The translations under genes and the position numbers were made by a program. The notes under the pieces are model-generated. The model did no database searches and had not been told where the DNA came from. It worked only from the letters and a program-made list of their open reading frames with translations. From assembly GCF_000301055.1 (NCBI RefSeq), contig NZ_JH932302.1:1-39135 (forward strand): DNA of 39,135 bases, read 5' to 3'. This stretch comes from Falseniella ignava CCUG 37419. Lineage in GTDB: Bacteria; Bacillota; Bacilli; Lactobacillales; Aerococcaceae. Below are positions 1 through 9,125 of the stretch, piece by piece. The first letter of the stretch is position 1. Each line of letters begins with the position of its first letter.

Positions 1-31
1 GCACGATTCACGCACGATTCACGCACGATTT
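1..31. repeat. 11-bp tandem repeat at the window edge
   Basis: The 11-mer gcacgattcac occurs twice in tandem and is followed by a partial third copy (gcacgatt). It lies outside the last prophage gene, in what may be host flank or the attachment region. No function is evident. Bases 32-140 contain no convincing gene. Confidence 0.7.
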
Positions 32-140
32 ATTCATAATTATTCGCTTTATTCTCCTAATCTATCAAAAAAAACTACCTTACGTGCGAAATAATTCTTC
101 TAATAATTTTGCGAGTTTTAGGTTTCGAACCTATTATAGC

Positions 141-193
141 AAAAAGAGAGACACAGAACTATGCAGCATCACTGCATAGCCCAATGTCTCTCT
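141..193 (-). terminator. Rho-independent terminator of the recombinase operon
   Basis: On the minus strand a long imperfect hairpin (outer arms AGAGAGACA and TGTCTCTCT, inner arms CTATGCAG and CTGCATAG) is followed at once by a T run. The hairpin begins at the stop codon of the last recombinase gene, so it should end the recombinase transcript. The arms also let it work weakly in the other direction. Confidence 0.85.
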
Positions 194-1764
194 TATTTGT
201 CAATATTAATTATGTCCCTAGTCTTCAACTCGACTTCAATACATTCATCCTTAATGACCACTCCCTCGACCAATCGATTCGTCAAACCCTCACCATACTC
301 CTCCAGACGAGTGTGCTGAGTTTTCAAAAAAGCTTTGATGTCTGACCAGCGTCTCCGCTTCTCTTCATTGGTTGCATTCTCAATTAAAAGTTGCTGTTTC
401 CTTTCTCGAAGTTTAAATATTCGCTCTGCTATGCGTTCATAGTCTTCTTTCTGATTTGCAAATTGATATAATTGTTTTTGTAAATCGTGTAACTGATTAT
501 CAACATCTTCCGCTGTTTCATCGTATTTGTTATTAAGAACTTGGGTAATATTTTTCTCCAAAACTTTCAAGTAGTTACCTTTATCTCCTATGAACTCATT
601 AATCGCCTCTAATACTGCTTCATGAAGGAGATCTTCCTTAACCGTTCTCGCCTGACATTGCGTATGGTCAGTAAGGCGAGTCACACACCGCCAGACAGTC
701 GCTTTACTTCCTCGACTGTTCCATTTTACTCGTCTAAAAATATCCCCACAGTGTTCACAAATTACTTTGCCTGATAAGGCATACTTTCCTTGGTACACTC
801 GCTTCTGTTTTCGTTTGCCTGAATATAAGTTGCTTCTCCTAGCCTTTTCTTGTTGAGCCAGATTGAATACTTCTTTTGATACAATGGGTTCATGGTTATC
901 TTCAATATAGTATTGAGGCACTGTCCCGTCATTCTTCACCCTCTCTTTAGTTAAGCAATCCACCGTGTAGGTCTTTTGCAACAAAGCGTCGCCCATATAC
1001 TTCTCGTTACTGATGATTCGATTAATATCGTTACCGCTCCATATCAATCGACCAGAACCTGTTAATATCCCATCCTCCATCAACCCTCTAGCAATAATTC
1101 CTGTTCCCTTACCTTCCAAATATTCTTTGAATATTCGTTTGACCACTTTGGCTTGTTTCTCATTGATAATCAGATGCCCCGTCTCATCTGTATCATAGCC
1201 TAGAAAGTTCGTTGTGTTGAATCGAACCTGTCCCGCCTGATAACGATATTGCAGTCCTAACTTAATATTTTTACTGATTGATTCACTTTCTTGTTGAGCC
1301 AAGGATGCCATGATGGTAATGAGTATCTCACCAGTGGAGTCTAAAGTATTGATATTTTCCTTCTCAAAAAATACAGCGACTCTTTTCTCCTTCAACTGTC
1401 TAATATAATTTAAGCAGTCAACAGTGTTTCTCGCAAACCGGCTGATGGACTTTGTAATAATCAAATCGATTTCTCCAGCCATACACTCATCAATCATCCG
1501 ATTAAACTCTTTTCGGTTCTTTGTATTTGTCCCGGTTATCCCTTCATCTGCAAATATATCAACCAACTGCCATTCAGGATTCTTACTAATATAATTCGTA
1601 TAGTGATTTACTTGGGTGGTAAAGCTCCCGGCTTGTTCTTCACTTTCAGTCGACACTCGGCAATATGCGGCAACTCTTAACTTCCCTCTATTTGAGTCTT
1701 CTGAATCTGTTTTTATCCTTCTTCTGGCAGGGATATAAATGATATTACTTTGTTTCTCCTTCAT
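193..1764 (-). CDS. Large serine recombinase (integrase), distal copy
   Basis: A 523-aa large serine recombinase that should catalyse site-specific integration or excision of the element. The N-terminal resolvase domain (about 30-180) has the nucleophile motif YCRVST with Ser38 and the ITKSISRFARN segment. A recombinase DNA-binding domain follows (about 190-310). A zinc ribbon comes next (CEHCG, then two more cysteines), then a coiled-coil region. Length and order match the large serine integrase family, with no missing catalytic residue. Its ATG overlaps the stop of the upstream catalytic-less recombinase by 4 bases (ATGA), implying translational coupling. A terminator follows directly. Whether it acts alone or with the 2171-3727 protein is inference. 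Confidence 0.93.
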   Translation of the reverse strand: MKEKQSNIIYIPARRRIKTDSEDSNRGKLRVAAYCRVSTESEEQAGSFTTQVNHYTNYISKNPEWQLVDIFADEGITGTNTKNRKEFNRMIDECMAGEIDLIITKSISRFARNTVDCLNYIRQLKEKRVAVFFEKENINTLDSTGEILITIMASLAQQESESISKNIKLGLQYRYQAGQVRFNTTNFLGYDTDETGHLIINEKQAKVVKRIFKEYLEGKGTGIIARGLMEDGILTGSGRLIWSGNDINRIISNEKYMGDALLQKTYTVDCLTKERVKNDGTVPQYYIEDNHEPIVSKEVFNLAQQEKARRSNLYSGKRKQKRVYQGKYALSGKVICEHCGDIFRRVKWNSRGSKATVWRCVTRLTDHTQCQARTVKEDLLHEAVLEAINEFIGDKGNYLKVLEKNITQVLNNKYDETAEDVDNQLHDLQKQLYQFANQKEDYERIAERIFKLRERKQQLLIENATNEEKRRRWSDIKAFLKTQHTRLEEYGEGLTNRLVEGVVIKDECIEVELKTRDIINIDK

Positions 1765-2171
1765 TCAATCACCTCGATTAACTGATAATACTGTTCTGCT
1801 TCTTCTATCGGATTTGACTTTTTAACTGTTCCTTTTTTCCATTGGAAATTTTGAGATATTATTATTTTATGTGTTTTAGGTTCAAAGTTCCTACCTAACT
1901 GATTACAACGCTTTTGTCTTTCAACTTGTACTTGATCAAAAAGCTCTTGGTTAATTAGTTGAGGATAAACCTCTGTTCCTAAATACACTTCATGTCTTAG
2001 AAGTCTTCCTAAAGCACCATGGTACTTATCAATCCCTGCTTTGTTCCCAGCAGTTTTAATTGCATCACCTTCTATATAGTATTGAAATAATTCTAGCAGT
2101 TGCTTTGCTTCTACCTCATCAACCGCAATATTCCCATCAACCATTTTATAACCAAAGTAAAGTCGTGCCAT
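1761..2171 (-). CDS. Short recombinase-like protein lacking the catalytic domain
   Basis: A 136-aa protein resembling only the 'Recombinase' DNA-binding module of large serine integrases: an FGY start, a region like V-EAKQLLELFQYYIEG, then a YLGTEVYP / INQELFDQVQ segment. There is no resolvase domain and no catalytic serine. It sits exactly between two full-length recombinases. Its start overlaps the upstream stop by one base (TAATG) and its stop overlaps the downstream start by 4 bases, so all three are probably co-translated. Small proteins like this recur in three-recombinase cassettes of Bacillota prophages. A role as DNA-binding partner or directionality factor is inference. A decayed recombinase is the alternative, but the clean coupling argues against it. 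Confidence 0.8.
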   Translation of the reverse strand: MARLYFGYKMVDGNIAVDEVEAKQLLELFQYYIEGDAIKTAGNKAGIDKYHGALGRLLRHEVYLGTEVYPQLINQELFDQVQVERQKRCNQLGRNFEPKTHKIIISQNFQWKKGTVKKSNPIEEAEQYYQLIEVIE

Positions 2172-3727
2172 TACACCATCACCCTTTCTGCTAGTTTCAA
2201 TCCAGAAGTCAATTCAAAAACAACCTGATCTCGACTAACTACATGAATTTTTTTGACATATCGTTCCATCAAATCATCTTCATATCGAGTAAAGTATTCC
2301 CTTCGGTCCAGTGCATAATATAATTCTTTTAATTCTTGTAACTGATAGCTATATTGATGCTCTTTTGAATCGATACGACGTAACTTTGCATAGATGCGCT
2401 TTTTTTCTTTTAACAAATGATTCTCTTCTTCATAAAAGAAAGCCTGATAAATAATGTCAGCTTCAACTAACTTGGTAAGTTCATATAATTTATCTTGAAC
2501 CTCTTTTAGTTCATCAGACAAATTATCTCTTTTTGAAGCCGCCTTAGGATCTAATTGACTTAACTTTCGGATAGTTTGTTCAAGAATTTCTTTTCTTCCA
2601 AAAATCAACTTGTTAAGCATAGTGATAAAAGCCACTCTGAGATGAGACTCCTTAATGAACTTTATTCCACAAAGTTCAGGGTTTTTTAATTGATTAGAAC
2701 AAGCCCAAGCAATATAGCTCCTTTCCCCAGAAATATAGTGGGTACGTCTGACAAAATTTGCGCCGCATTGATTACATTGAATTTTCCCAGATAAAGAATA
2801 CCTATTGTTATATACTTTGGTATCCTTATTCAAAATTTGTTCACGACGCTCTTCAATGAGTATCTGTACTTGATCAAATATCTCTCTCGATATAAGTGGG
2901 GCATGCATTCCTTCGACATACATCATCTCTACTTCAAAATCATTCCAATGTCTCTTAAAATTATCATCCGTATAAGTCTTTTGAAACAATGCGTCTCCGA
3001 TATACCTCTCATTTTTTAGGATATACATCACTGAATTATCACGCCACTCCTTACCTCTATCTGGCTTAATTCCTAAATCATTCAAACGCTTCGCAATAAC
3101 ATAGGTTCCATCACCAGATAAGTACCAAGTGAAAATAGATTTAACAATAGATGCCTTTTCTTCATTTACAACCAACTGTCCATCAGATATATCATATCCA
3201 AATGGTGCTACCGAGTGCTTATAACTCCCGTTCTCAATTCTCTTTTTAAAGGACCATTTATTATTTTCAGATATTGATTTTGACTCACTTTCAGTTAATG
3301 CGCTAAGCATAGACAGTAATAACTCACTATCCATTTGTTGAGTGTTCAAACCTTCTTTATCAAAGTGAATTGCCACATCCAATGAACTTAATTCTCGAAC
3401 AGTTTCTAGGCATTCAGTCAAATTTCTCGCAAAACGAGAGATAGATTTCGTAATGATTAAGTCGATCATTCCCTGTCGACAATCGTCCAATAACCTTTGA
3501 AGTCCGTCTCGATTAACCATAGAAGTACCAGATATTCCCTCGTCAGCGTAAATACCAACAGAGGTCCATTCCTTATGATCCTGAAATAGTTTCTGATAAT
3601 GAGCTTCCTGTGCCTCAAAAGACTCCATTTGTGCATCGGTTGATGTTGATACTCTGATGTAAGCCGCAACTCTTATTTTCCTGACTTTTTTAACTACTGT
3701 ACCTTTAATTTTAGTGACTTTTTTCAT
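2171..3727 (-). CDS. Large serine recombinase (integrase), proximal copy
   Basis: A 518-aa large serine recombinase and the first of the three recombinase genes. The resolvase domain (about 18-165) carries the nucleophile motif YIRVST with Ser27, ADEGISGTS and ITKSISRFARN. The recombinase domain (about 175-300) contains YIGDALFQKTYT, a segment shared with the 193-1764 protein. The zinc ribbon has CNQCG and two later cysteines, and a C-terminal coiled coil follows. The start is well supported by AAAGGAGG upstream of the ATG. The two full-length recombinases are clearly homologous but diverged, so this is an old duplication or a two-subunit system, not a recent copy. Confidence 0.93.
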   Translation of the reverse strand: MKKVTKIKGTVVKKVRKIRVAAYIRVSTSTDAQMESFEAQEAHYQKLFQDHKEWTSVGIYADEGISGTSMVNRDGLQRLLDDCRQGMIDLIITKSISRFARNLTECLETVRELSSLDVAIHFDKEGLNTQQMDSELLLSMLSALTESESKSISENNKWSFKKRIENGSYKHSVAPFGYDISDGQLVVNEEKASIVKSIFTWYLSGDGTYVIAKRLNDLGIKPDRGKEWRDNSVMYILKNERYIGDALFQKTYTDDNFKRHWNDFEVEMMYVEGMHAPLISREIFDQVQILIEERREQILNKDTKVYNNRYSLSGKIQCNQCGANFVRRTHYISGERSYIAWACSNQLKNPELCGIKFIKESHLRVAFITMLNKLIFGRKEILEQTIRKLSQLDPKAASKRDNLSDELKEVQDKLYELTKLVEADIIYQAFFYEEENHLLKEKKRIYAKLRRIDSKEHQYSYQLQELKELYYALDRREYFTRYEDDLMERYVKKIHVVSRDQVVFELTSGLKLAERVMV

Positions 3728-3786
3728 GAGACACCTCCTTTCGTATGTGACATGTTACCTCTAAAACAGCTATACATCAACGTTTT

Positions 3787-3957
3787 TTACATCAATTCCC
3801 CTAGGTACGGCTGATACTTTTCTATCAGTTTTGCTTTAACGATTTTAAATTCTGACTGGCTAATAACTTCAGCATCCAACATACTTTGGATAATTTTCAT
3901 ACTTTGAATAAAATAGATTTCATTCATCGCTTCAATTTTAGTTATCGCTTGTTGCAT
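3787..3957 (-). CDS. Small SHOCT-domain-like protein
   Basis: A 56-aa protein with GGAGGTGGTTAA directly before its ATG. The C-terminal half (IIQSMLDAEVISQSEF, then KAKLIEKY) fits the SHOCT short C-terminal domain pattern: a hydrophobic helix, an acidic turn, 'I..EF', then a lysine-rich second helix. Such small genes often lie next to serine recombinases in Bacillota prophages. It precedes the recombinase genes by 59 bases on the same strand and probably belongs to that operon. Function is unknown; oligomerisation or an accessory role in recombination is only a guess. The gene is too short for most gene callers. Confidence 0.7.
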   Translation of the reverse strand: MQQAITKIEAMNEIYFIQSMKIIQSMLDAEVISQSEFKIVKAKLIEKYQPYLGELM

Positions 3958-3963
3958 TTAACC

Positions 3964-4004
3964 ACCTCCACCTCTCCTAGGACATTCAGAGTGGTTTTGA
4001 GTAA
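3964..4004 (-). repeat. 41-nt repeated motif, copy 3 (leader of the SHOCT gene)
   Basis: Aligns without gaps over 41 bases with two copies at 34020-34060 and 34119-34159. Shared blocks on the minus strand are TTACTCAA, then 12 variable bases, then TGTCCTA(A/G)GAG and a TGGA-type purine block that here also supplies the ribosome site. Read in one frame all copies give T-Q-x4-C-P-(K/R)-R-x-G. This copy lacks an in-frame ATG, GTG or TTG start. Confidence 0.6.
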
Positions 4005-4046
4005 TTCCCTCTACTATTAGCCAGGAGAAGTGACAAAAAACTGGGC

Positions 4047-4083
4047 CAAAAAAAGCCTACACGATCCAAATGATCATGTAGGC
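4047..4083 (-). terminator. Rho-independent terminator after the endolysin gene
   Basis: Minus-strand hairpin with a 12-bp stem (GCCTACATGATC paired with GATCGTGTAGGC, one G-U pair, 5-base loop) followed by seven T. It starts about 10 bases after the endolysin stop codon and should end the long late transcript before the recombinase cassette. Confidence 0.92.
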
Positions 4084-4093
4084 AAAAAATCTA

Positions 4094-5119
4094 TTACTTA
4101 TTAAATTGTCCGTAGGCAACTGTTGGCGTTCCAGCACTTACATATTGAGTTGTCCCCTCATAAGATTCATATTTCAACCAAATAAAGCCGCCTGCTTCAA
4201 CAACCTCATCAAAACTTACTTTTTCACCTGGTTGATACTTTGCCGGTACTTTACCATAGGCACCCGGTTGATTTCTAACATTTACGGTTTCAGAAAAAGT
4301 AAATTCACCTTTAGAGGGTACAACTTGCCCTAACTGCTTCACTTGGTTATTAATTTTTTGTACCTTATCAGGTGCTTGTACATATAGCTTAGTCTCTGGA
4401 AAAATTAAATTCTTGTTCTCTATATTATTCCAGAGAACTAAATCATCAACGCTTACTTTGTGATTTTTCGCAATTTTAGAAAGTGTATCTCCTACTTGTA
4501 CCGTATAAGTATTACTAACTAACACCGCACCATCATCAATTTTTGAATTTGACATGGCCTTGCTGTCTTTAACAGATTTTCCGAGGTTTGCCAAATCTCG
4601 TTTAAACTGATGCCATTTTGCCCAATTGTTCCACTGCCAATTCCCTGGACACATTTTTCCCGACGCATCATAATGTCGGATCACTCGACTGTCTGGAATA
4701 TTATATTTCTCTTGTAAGTGCTTAGTTAATAACAACATCTGCTCATATGTTTTAGGATGGAAATCCCAAAACCACACATTCTTTCCTGTCGTTGTATCCT
4801 GGCACCCTTCAATCCCAATGGAATTATTATTCGTTGCTCCTACACGATGATAACCATTATATTGGCCTAAGCCCGATGAATATCCATCACCAATATGCCA
4901 AGCAGGAGTATCATCTTCAACCACTTGAATAATCTGTTTAGGGTCGACAAAATAATGAGCAGATGCTGACCGATAAGTATATCTAAAATAATCAGCATTA
5001 GCTTGTGCTTGACCACTTGCCCCCACAAAATGAATAACAATCCATTGAGGTCGGTTAGCTCCTTTGGCACCTCGATTCACTTTGGTTAAATCTTTTTTAA
5101 TCAGATACAATTTTGCCAT
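4094..5119 (-). CDS. Endolysin: N-acetylmuramoyl-L-alanine amidase with LysM and SH3 wall-binding domains
   Basis: A 341-aa phage lysin that should cut the bond between N-acetylmuramate and the stem peptide of peptidoglycan at the end of infection. The Amidase_2 domain (about 22-175) shows zinc-ligand candidates His30, His149 and Cys157 (RHYDAS, GKMCPG). A LysM repeat (about 203-248) contains YTVQVGDTLSKIAKNH. The C-terminal bacterial SH3-like domain (about 268-341) has NVRNQPG and FIWLKYESYEG. No signal peptide is seen, so export should depend on the holin gene directly upstream, whose stop touches this start. The start is supported by AAGGAGGG. Strong terminator downstream. Confidence 0.95.
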   Translation of the reverse strand: MAKLYLIKKDLTKVNRGAKGANRPQWIVIHFVGASGQAQANADYFRYTYRSASAHYFVDPKQIIQVVEDDTPAWHIGDGYSSGLGQYNGYHRVGATNNNSIGIEGCQDTTTGKNVWFWDFHPKTYEQMLLLTKHLQEKYNIPDSRVIRHYDASGKMCPGNWQWNNWAKWHQFKRDLANLGKSVKDSKAMSNSKIDDGAVLVSNTYTVQVGDTLSKIAKNHKVSVDDLVLWNNIENKNLIFPETKLYVQAPDKVQKINNQVKQLGQVVPSKGEFTFSETVNVRNQPGAYGKVPAKYQPGEKVSFDEVVEAGGFIWLKYESYEGTTQYVSAGTPTVAYGQFNK

Positions 5120-5547
5120 TATATTCCCTCCTTATCTTGTTCATTTATTTCTTCTCTATGCAATTGTTTCAGCGATGTTGTCAGCTTCGTTGGTATAGGT
5201 AAACCTAGTGCGGCTGAATTTTCAATAATAGATAGGCCCTCGTTTGCTATATAAAAGAAAATTACTGCTGTTCGAATAACATCATTGGCGTCAGGTACCA
5301 CAAAAGTATCAATCAAATGTGCTACACCTACCAAGATAAAAATCATAATTTTGCGAGCGATCCCTCGAAATCCAATAGTGCTCGATAGTTTTCGCTCTAC
5401 TCCTGCCCGTAGCAGACCTGTCACATAATCTGCCACCACAAATGCCACTAAAGCATAAAGAAAGCCATCGGGTGAGCCTAGATACCAGCCTAATACTGCT
5501 CCTAAACTCATCGCGATGACTTCAAAATATTTTATACATGCTCTCAT
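5119..5547 (-). CDS. Phage holin (toxin secretion/phage lysis family)
   Basis: A 142-aa small membrane protein that should form holes in the cytoplasmic membrane and let the endolysin reach the wall. Several hydrophobic segments are visible (about 8-23, 27-45 and 68-83, with another near 93-103), followed by a charged C-terminal tail. The segment around FVVADYVTGLLRAG and the later S-T-I-G-F-R-G-I-A-R-K motif match the phage_holin_4 (TcdE/Cph1-like) family. The ATG overlaps the stop of the preceding tail gene, and the gene directly precedes the endolysin, the usual lysis order. A shorter start at Met13 is possible. Confidence 0.93.
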   Translation of the reverse strand: MRACIKYFEVIAMSLGAVLGWYLGSPDGFLYALVAFVVADYVTGLLRAGVERKLSSTIGFRGIARKIMIFILVGVAHLIDTFVVPDANDVIRTAVIFFYIANEGLSIIENSAALGLPIPTKLTTSLKQLHREEINEQDKEGI

Positions 5548-6947
5548 ACACTTTCCTCCACTTCAGTTAAGGTATAGGTAATTTTCATCGTCTTATCCGC
5601 AGTCTTTAAGACTGGAGTCGATAAATTATTAATCGTTCCTAAATAAGGCGTATGAAGATATAAAGTTTTATAAAAAAGTGAACTGCTATAAGAAGTTGAC
5701 AAATAATAGCCTAATCGATAAGGACCTATTTCAATTAGTGGTGTTGAAATGTGTGACAATCCCTCCCCCTTAATTGGGATCACACGATCATTTTCATCGA
5801 GCATGAAATCATAACAACGAATATAATTTCCCCACTTATATATATGATTTCGTGCGTCTGCTCCGGATGTAAACCTTGATTTAAAACCTAAGTCTATACT
5901 TGATATATCCACAGGGTTATTTATATTTATTTTATATATCCGAGTAAAATCAGAACTTGGTACAAATAAATAGCCTCGTTCAATTAGACTGCAGATGGAT
6001 CGATTTAAATGACCGGTATTTGAACGACTGTAGGTTCCTGGAGAATATATTGATACTCCTTCCAACAGCCAAGTATCAATCGATGATGTATAGTCCTGCT
6101 TATTAACTTTTAATCGATTCATCGTTGTTCTATTATTTTTTGAGTCATTTTGAACAGCAAAACCATAATAGAAACCATCTTTCCCATCAAGAAAACCAGG
6201 ATAAGTGGAATGAGCGATACCGTTATAAAATGCCGTTAAATCAATCGTTTTTCGCTCAATTATCTGGGGAGAGAGAGCAGTAACTGTGTCATTAAGACCT
6301 ATACTCAACATAGGTTCATAAACCTTCATAATATCAATCGTTTTATCAGCTTTGTGAACGAAAGAAACAAAAGTATTAGTAGCAGGGTCTGCTTCAACCA
6401 TTCCAATGAATAGTTCTGCATCTTCAACTGATAAATTTTTTGAATGACGGCTCAATTGTATGAAAGAATTGCCAGAAGCTTCCGCATCTCCGTAATAGGA
6501 TTTACCTCCTTGATAATGAGTTAATGCTAAAGAGGAAATTCTTCCATTTCCTTGGGAAGTAGAAAAGTCCCAAACAAATTTATAACCATTATCCAAGATT
6601 ATTGATTCAGTTTGATTTAAGCTTCCTCTTTTTGGATTTTCAGTTGCACTCACATCATTCGAAGCATAGCCTATAATCTGATTAAGCGTTGAAGCGTAAT
6701 ACTCATTAGGGTTCTCCACTAAAGCTTCTTCAAATAATAAAATGCCTCCAAAGCAATTGTTTGCTATGGGAAAAATCTCCTGATCAAATCGACCCGACGA
6801 AGATTGCCCCATAGGATACAAGAGCCCTGAAGGGTTAAAACGAAAAATATCCGCAACGGCATTCGTTACAAGATTTTCTTCTTTAATAATTTCTTTTTCT
6901 TGAGTATGAATATTCTCCAACTCAATCACTGTTTGTCCTTTATACAT
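5544..6947 (-). CDS. Phage tail tip or fibre-like structural protein
   Basis: A 467-aa protein that is the last gene of the tail module before holin. It has no transmembrane segment and is rich in aromatic, Ser, Thr and Asn residues, with short beta-type stretches, as expected for a tail fibre or baseplate protein. No enzymatic motif is visible. GGAGGTGGAAA precedes the ATG, which overlaps the end of the hub-like gene by 8 bases. Its position suggests a host-contacting or tail-tip structural part, but the domain composition is not recognised. The receptor-binding role is inference. Confidence 0.6.
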   Translation of the reverse strand: MYKGQTVIELENIHTQEKEIIKEENLVTNAVADIFRFNPSGLLYPMGQSSSGRFDQEIFPIANNCFGGILLFEEALVENPNEYYASTLNQIIGYASNDVSATENPKRGSLNQTESIILDNGYKFVWDFSTSQGNGRISSLALTHYQGGKSYYGDAEASGNSFIQLSRHSKNLSVEDAELFIGMVEADPATNTFVSFVHKADKTIDIMKVYEPMLSIGLNDTVTALSPQIIERKTIDLTAFYNGIAHSTYPGFLDGKDGFYYGFAVQNDSKNNRTTMNRLKVNKQDYTSSIDTWLLEGVSIYSPGTYSRSNTGHLNRSICSLIERGYLFVPSSDFTRIYKININNPVDISSIDLGFKSRFTSGADARNHIYKWGNYIRCYDFMLDENDRVIPIKGEGLSHISTPLIEIGPYRLGYYLSTSYSSSLFYKTLYLHTPYLGTINNLSTPVLKTADKTMKITYTLTEVEESV

Positions 6948-8751
6948 TTTCCACCTCCACAGATACTACTTCTTGCCAACCTTTTAATGCAAGACTGTTT
7001 GGAACGTAACGATTCACAGATTCATCAAACACATTGGATTGAGGTTGATGTAGACCAATTTGATAGTCTTCAAATAATTTCCTTTGATACAACATACCTT
7101 GACTTAATGACACTTTATTCCACCATTCAGTCACTTCCAATTTCCCATCCCAAACCTCAGTAGTTCCTAACGACTGACCACTGATAGCCGCAATCGCATA
7201 ATCTTTTTCAATACGTACATTCCCACTATCCAAGCGCATCATGACTGAAAAACTATTCATTGTTTTCTCCTGCAGATTGGATAATGGATAAAATAAATTG
7301 AGTACATGTTGACCATTTGAGTATGTTTCAATTGGTACGTGATAATCTATTCGCTCATGATTCAAAATATAAGTCACAATAACATTAGTCGGCACTTCTT
7401 TTTCCTCAACCATTTCATACACCACTGATTCAATAGGTGGATCTGATCCTGTTGTTACTGGAGACAAACTCACTTGTTTCTTCTCCTCAACAGCAGTGGT
7501 TGTCACATCCAACAATATGGAAGCATTAAACAAAGCTTCTGTTTCTTTATCTGAAGCAAAATCAATCCTGATGACAGGCATTTCTTCAGTAGTTAAGTCG
7601 AATGCTTTGGAATTGCTGTAAGAATGAACAATCATATGTTCCGACTCAATTCGATTTAAGATACCAACAAGATTCTTATCATGCTTACTTTTACTTTGAG
7701 AATAATAGGGGTTCTTACCAACACCTGAAATTCGATGTTTACCGTTAATTTTATATTCAATACTGGTTATAAGACATCTAACAACCTCTCCCTCATATAA
7801 ATGCTCAATCATATCCGCAGGGTCTAAGCTTGGATTGCCTATTGTTGTTGCATCAAAAGGTGTATAAGAGATCTGGCTAACAGCTTCTAATAACCTCTGA
7901 CACATCCGTTCTCTTTTTTCAGGTAGTCCTAACTGCATAAATGGATTGACCCCTAAATTCATAGTCAAACCTGTATCTTGTTTTAAGGCATAATATTCTG
8001 CCCATTTGGTTTTCATATTGGTTGAGTTAATAGCTGTGTAATAAGTTTTAAAATCTGAAACACTCGAATCAAATCGATGTTTAGCTTCAATTTGTGTTAC
8101 TGGTGTCGTTCCATACTGTTTAAGAACTAAGCGTCCATAACGGTCAATCAAAGCTATGCTTCCTAGAGTAGATGCTAAATAATGAAGTAAATCTCGATAG
8201 GTTTCAATATCATGTTCTGGATAAATAGACAGCATTTCAGTCCCATTAGGTAAAATCAGTACTTGTGCTTCAGTCATACCAAGCTGCACTCGGCATCTTT
8301 CACAAATAAATGTTAATAATTCAAAGGCAGTACCAAAAGTCTCTTTGACAGTAAAGCGTCGATCAAATCGCAACATGAAATCAAATCCTTTGAGTTCTAA
8401 TCGCTTCTTCGACCGATTCGCTTCACTCACTTCAAAGATCCCCGTAGGAATAGACTCCTGAGTCCCATCATCAAAGTGCAAATGATACCTTAACGAAATT
8501 TGTGCTCCCTCTAATCGATAACGGTCCACATTAGTAAATAAACTCAAACCAAACTCTGAAGCATAAACAGATCCTAATTCTAATTCTGAAGAACCTGAGC
8601 AAGATCGCTGAATATACCCTGTACCTTTTAATATCTCTTTGTCGGTAAAGTCTATCGTCTCACCGTCACGAAGGTAGAGTTTACCTGACCAAGAAAACTT
8701 TCTGGATGGCTGATTAATTACTTCTTGAAATCGTTTCGTAGTCAGCTGCAT
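6940..8751 (-). CDS. Tail-associated (hub-like) minor structural protein
   Basis: A 603-aa protein in the position of the tail tip hub, downstream of the tape-measure and a small tail gene. The N-terminal part (about 1-260) resembles phage tail hub proteins: alternating beta segments, a GIFEVSEANRSKKRLEL stretch and a region like LLTFICERCRVQLG followed by TYRDLLHYLAS. The middle and C-terminal parts are unassigned and may carry the carbohydrate- or receptor-contacting domain. No peptidase or muramidase motif was seen. The start has GGAGGTAGAAG upstream. Hub identity rests on context and general pattern. Confidence 0.65.
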   Translation of the reverse strand: MQLTTKRFQEVINQPSRKFSWSGKLYLRDGETIDFTDKEILKGTGYIQRSCSGSSELELGSVYASEFGLSLFTNVDRYRLEGAQISLRYHLHFDDGTQESIPTGIFEVSEANRSKKRLELKGFDFMLRFDRRFTVKETFGTAFELLTFICERCRVQLGMTEAQVLILPNGTEMLSIYPEHDIETYRDLLHYLASTLGSIALIDRYGRLVLKQYGTTPVTQIEAKHRFDSSVSDFKTYYTAINSTNMKTKWAEYYALKQDTGLTMNLGVNPFMQLGLPEKRERMCQRLLEAVSQISYTPFDATTIGNPSLDPADMIEHLYEGEVVRCLITSIEYKINGKHRISGVGKNPYYSQSKSKHDKNLVGILNRIESEHMIVHSYSNSKAFDLTTEEMPVIRIDFASDKETEALFNASILLDVTTTAVEEKKQVSLSPVTTGSDPPIESVVYEMVEEKEVPTNVIVTYILNHERIDYHVPIETYSNGQHVLNLFYPLSNLQEKTMNSFSVMMRLDSGNVRIEKDYAIAAISGQSLGTTEVWDGKLEVTEWWNKVSLSQGMLYQRKLFEDYQIGLHQPQSNVFDESVNRYVPNSLALKGWQEVVSVEVENV

Positions 8752-8762
8752 CTTCTACCTCC

Positions 8763-9125
8763 TTAATATTCAGACAAAGTAAAAGACACTTCCCATAAAC
8801 CTTTATAGGAAGTATCTTTAATTAGCTTGACTGAAAAACCCTCAATATACATATTACTTGTTTTAAGTTCCAAGGATTCTGTATCCAAATACCTAACTTG
8901 AAGCATCGAATTCTGCTTCAAACCTGAAAAAGTCTTTACCCACTGGGGACTACAATTAAAAGTGACACCAATCGATACTACTCCATGACGAACAATATCT
9001 CGTTGAATAGTACCTGCTTCAGTTTCTCCTCCGGTTTCTGCTTCAATATCTCGGTATTCCAACACATAAGAAGTTGGCAAAGGTAAAGTAATACTATTAA
9101 TGATCAAATAGACTTGATGACTCAC
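8763..9125 (-). CDS. Small tail protein, DUF6711-like
   Basis: A 120-aa protein starting with GTG inside the TAGTGAG overlap with the tape-measure stop. The N-terminus (INSITLPLPTSYVLEYRDIEAETGG, split by variable residues) and the 'GTIQRDIVRHGVVSI' stretch resemble small proteins found between tape-measure and hub genes in related prophages (DUF6711 type). The predicted fold is mostly beta. By position it may be a distal-tail adaptor, which is an inference. Coupled translation with the tape-measure gene is likely. Confidence 0.65.
   Translation of the reverse strand: MSHQVYLIINSITLPLPTSYVLEYRDIEAETGGETEAGTIQRDIVRHGVVSIGVTFNCSPQWVKTFSGLKQNSMLQVRYLDTESLELKTSNMYIEGFSVKLIKDTSYKGLWEVSFTLSEY

Noticed and set aside
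118-136. tRNA T-loop-like sequence (ggtttcgaacct)
   Set aside because: A short stem and loop only; no acceptor, anticodon or D arm around it on either strand. Serine recombinases do not usually use tRNA genes.
109-345. 78-aa plus-strand frame across the left terminator
   Set aside because: It runs antisense to the recombinase gene end and its terminator, has no ribosome site, and its composition reflects the reverse strand.
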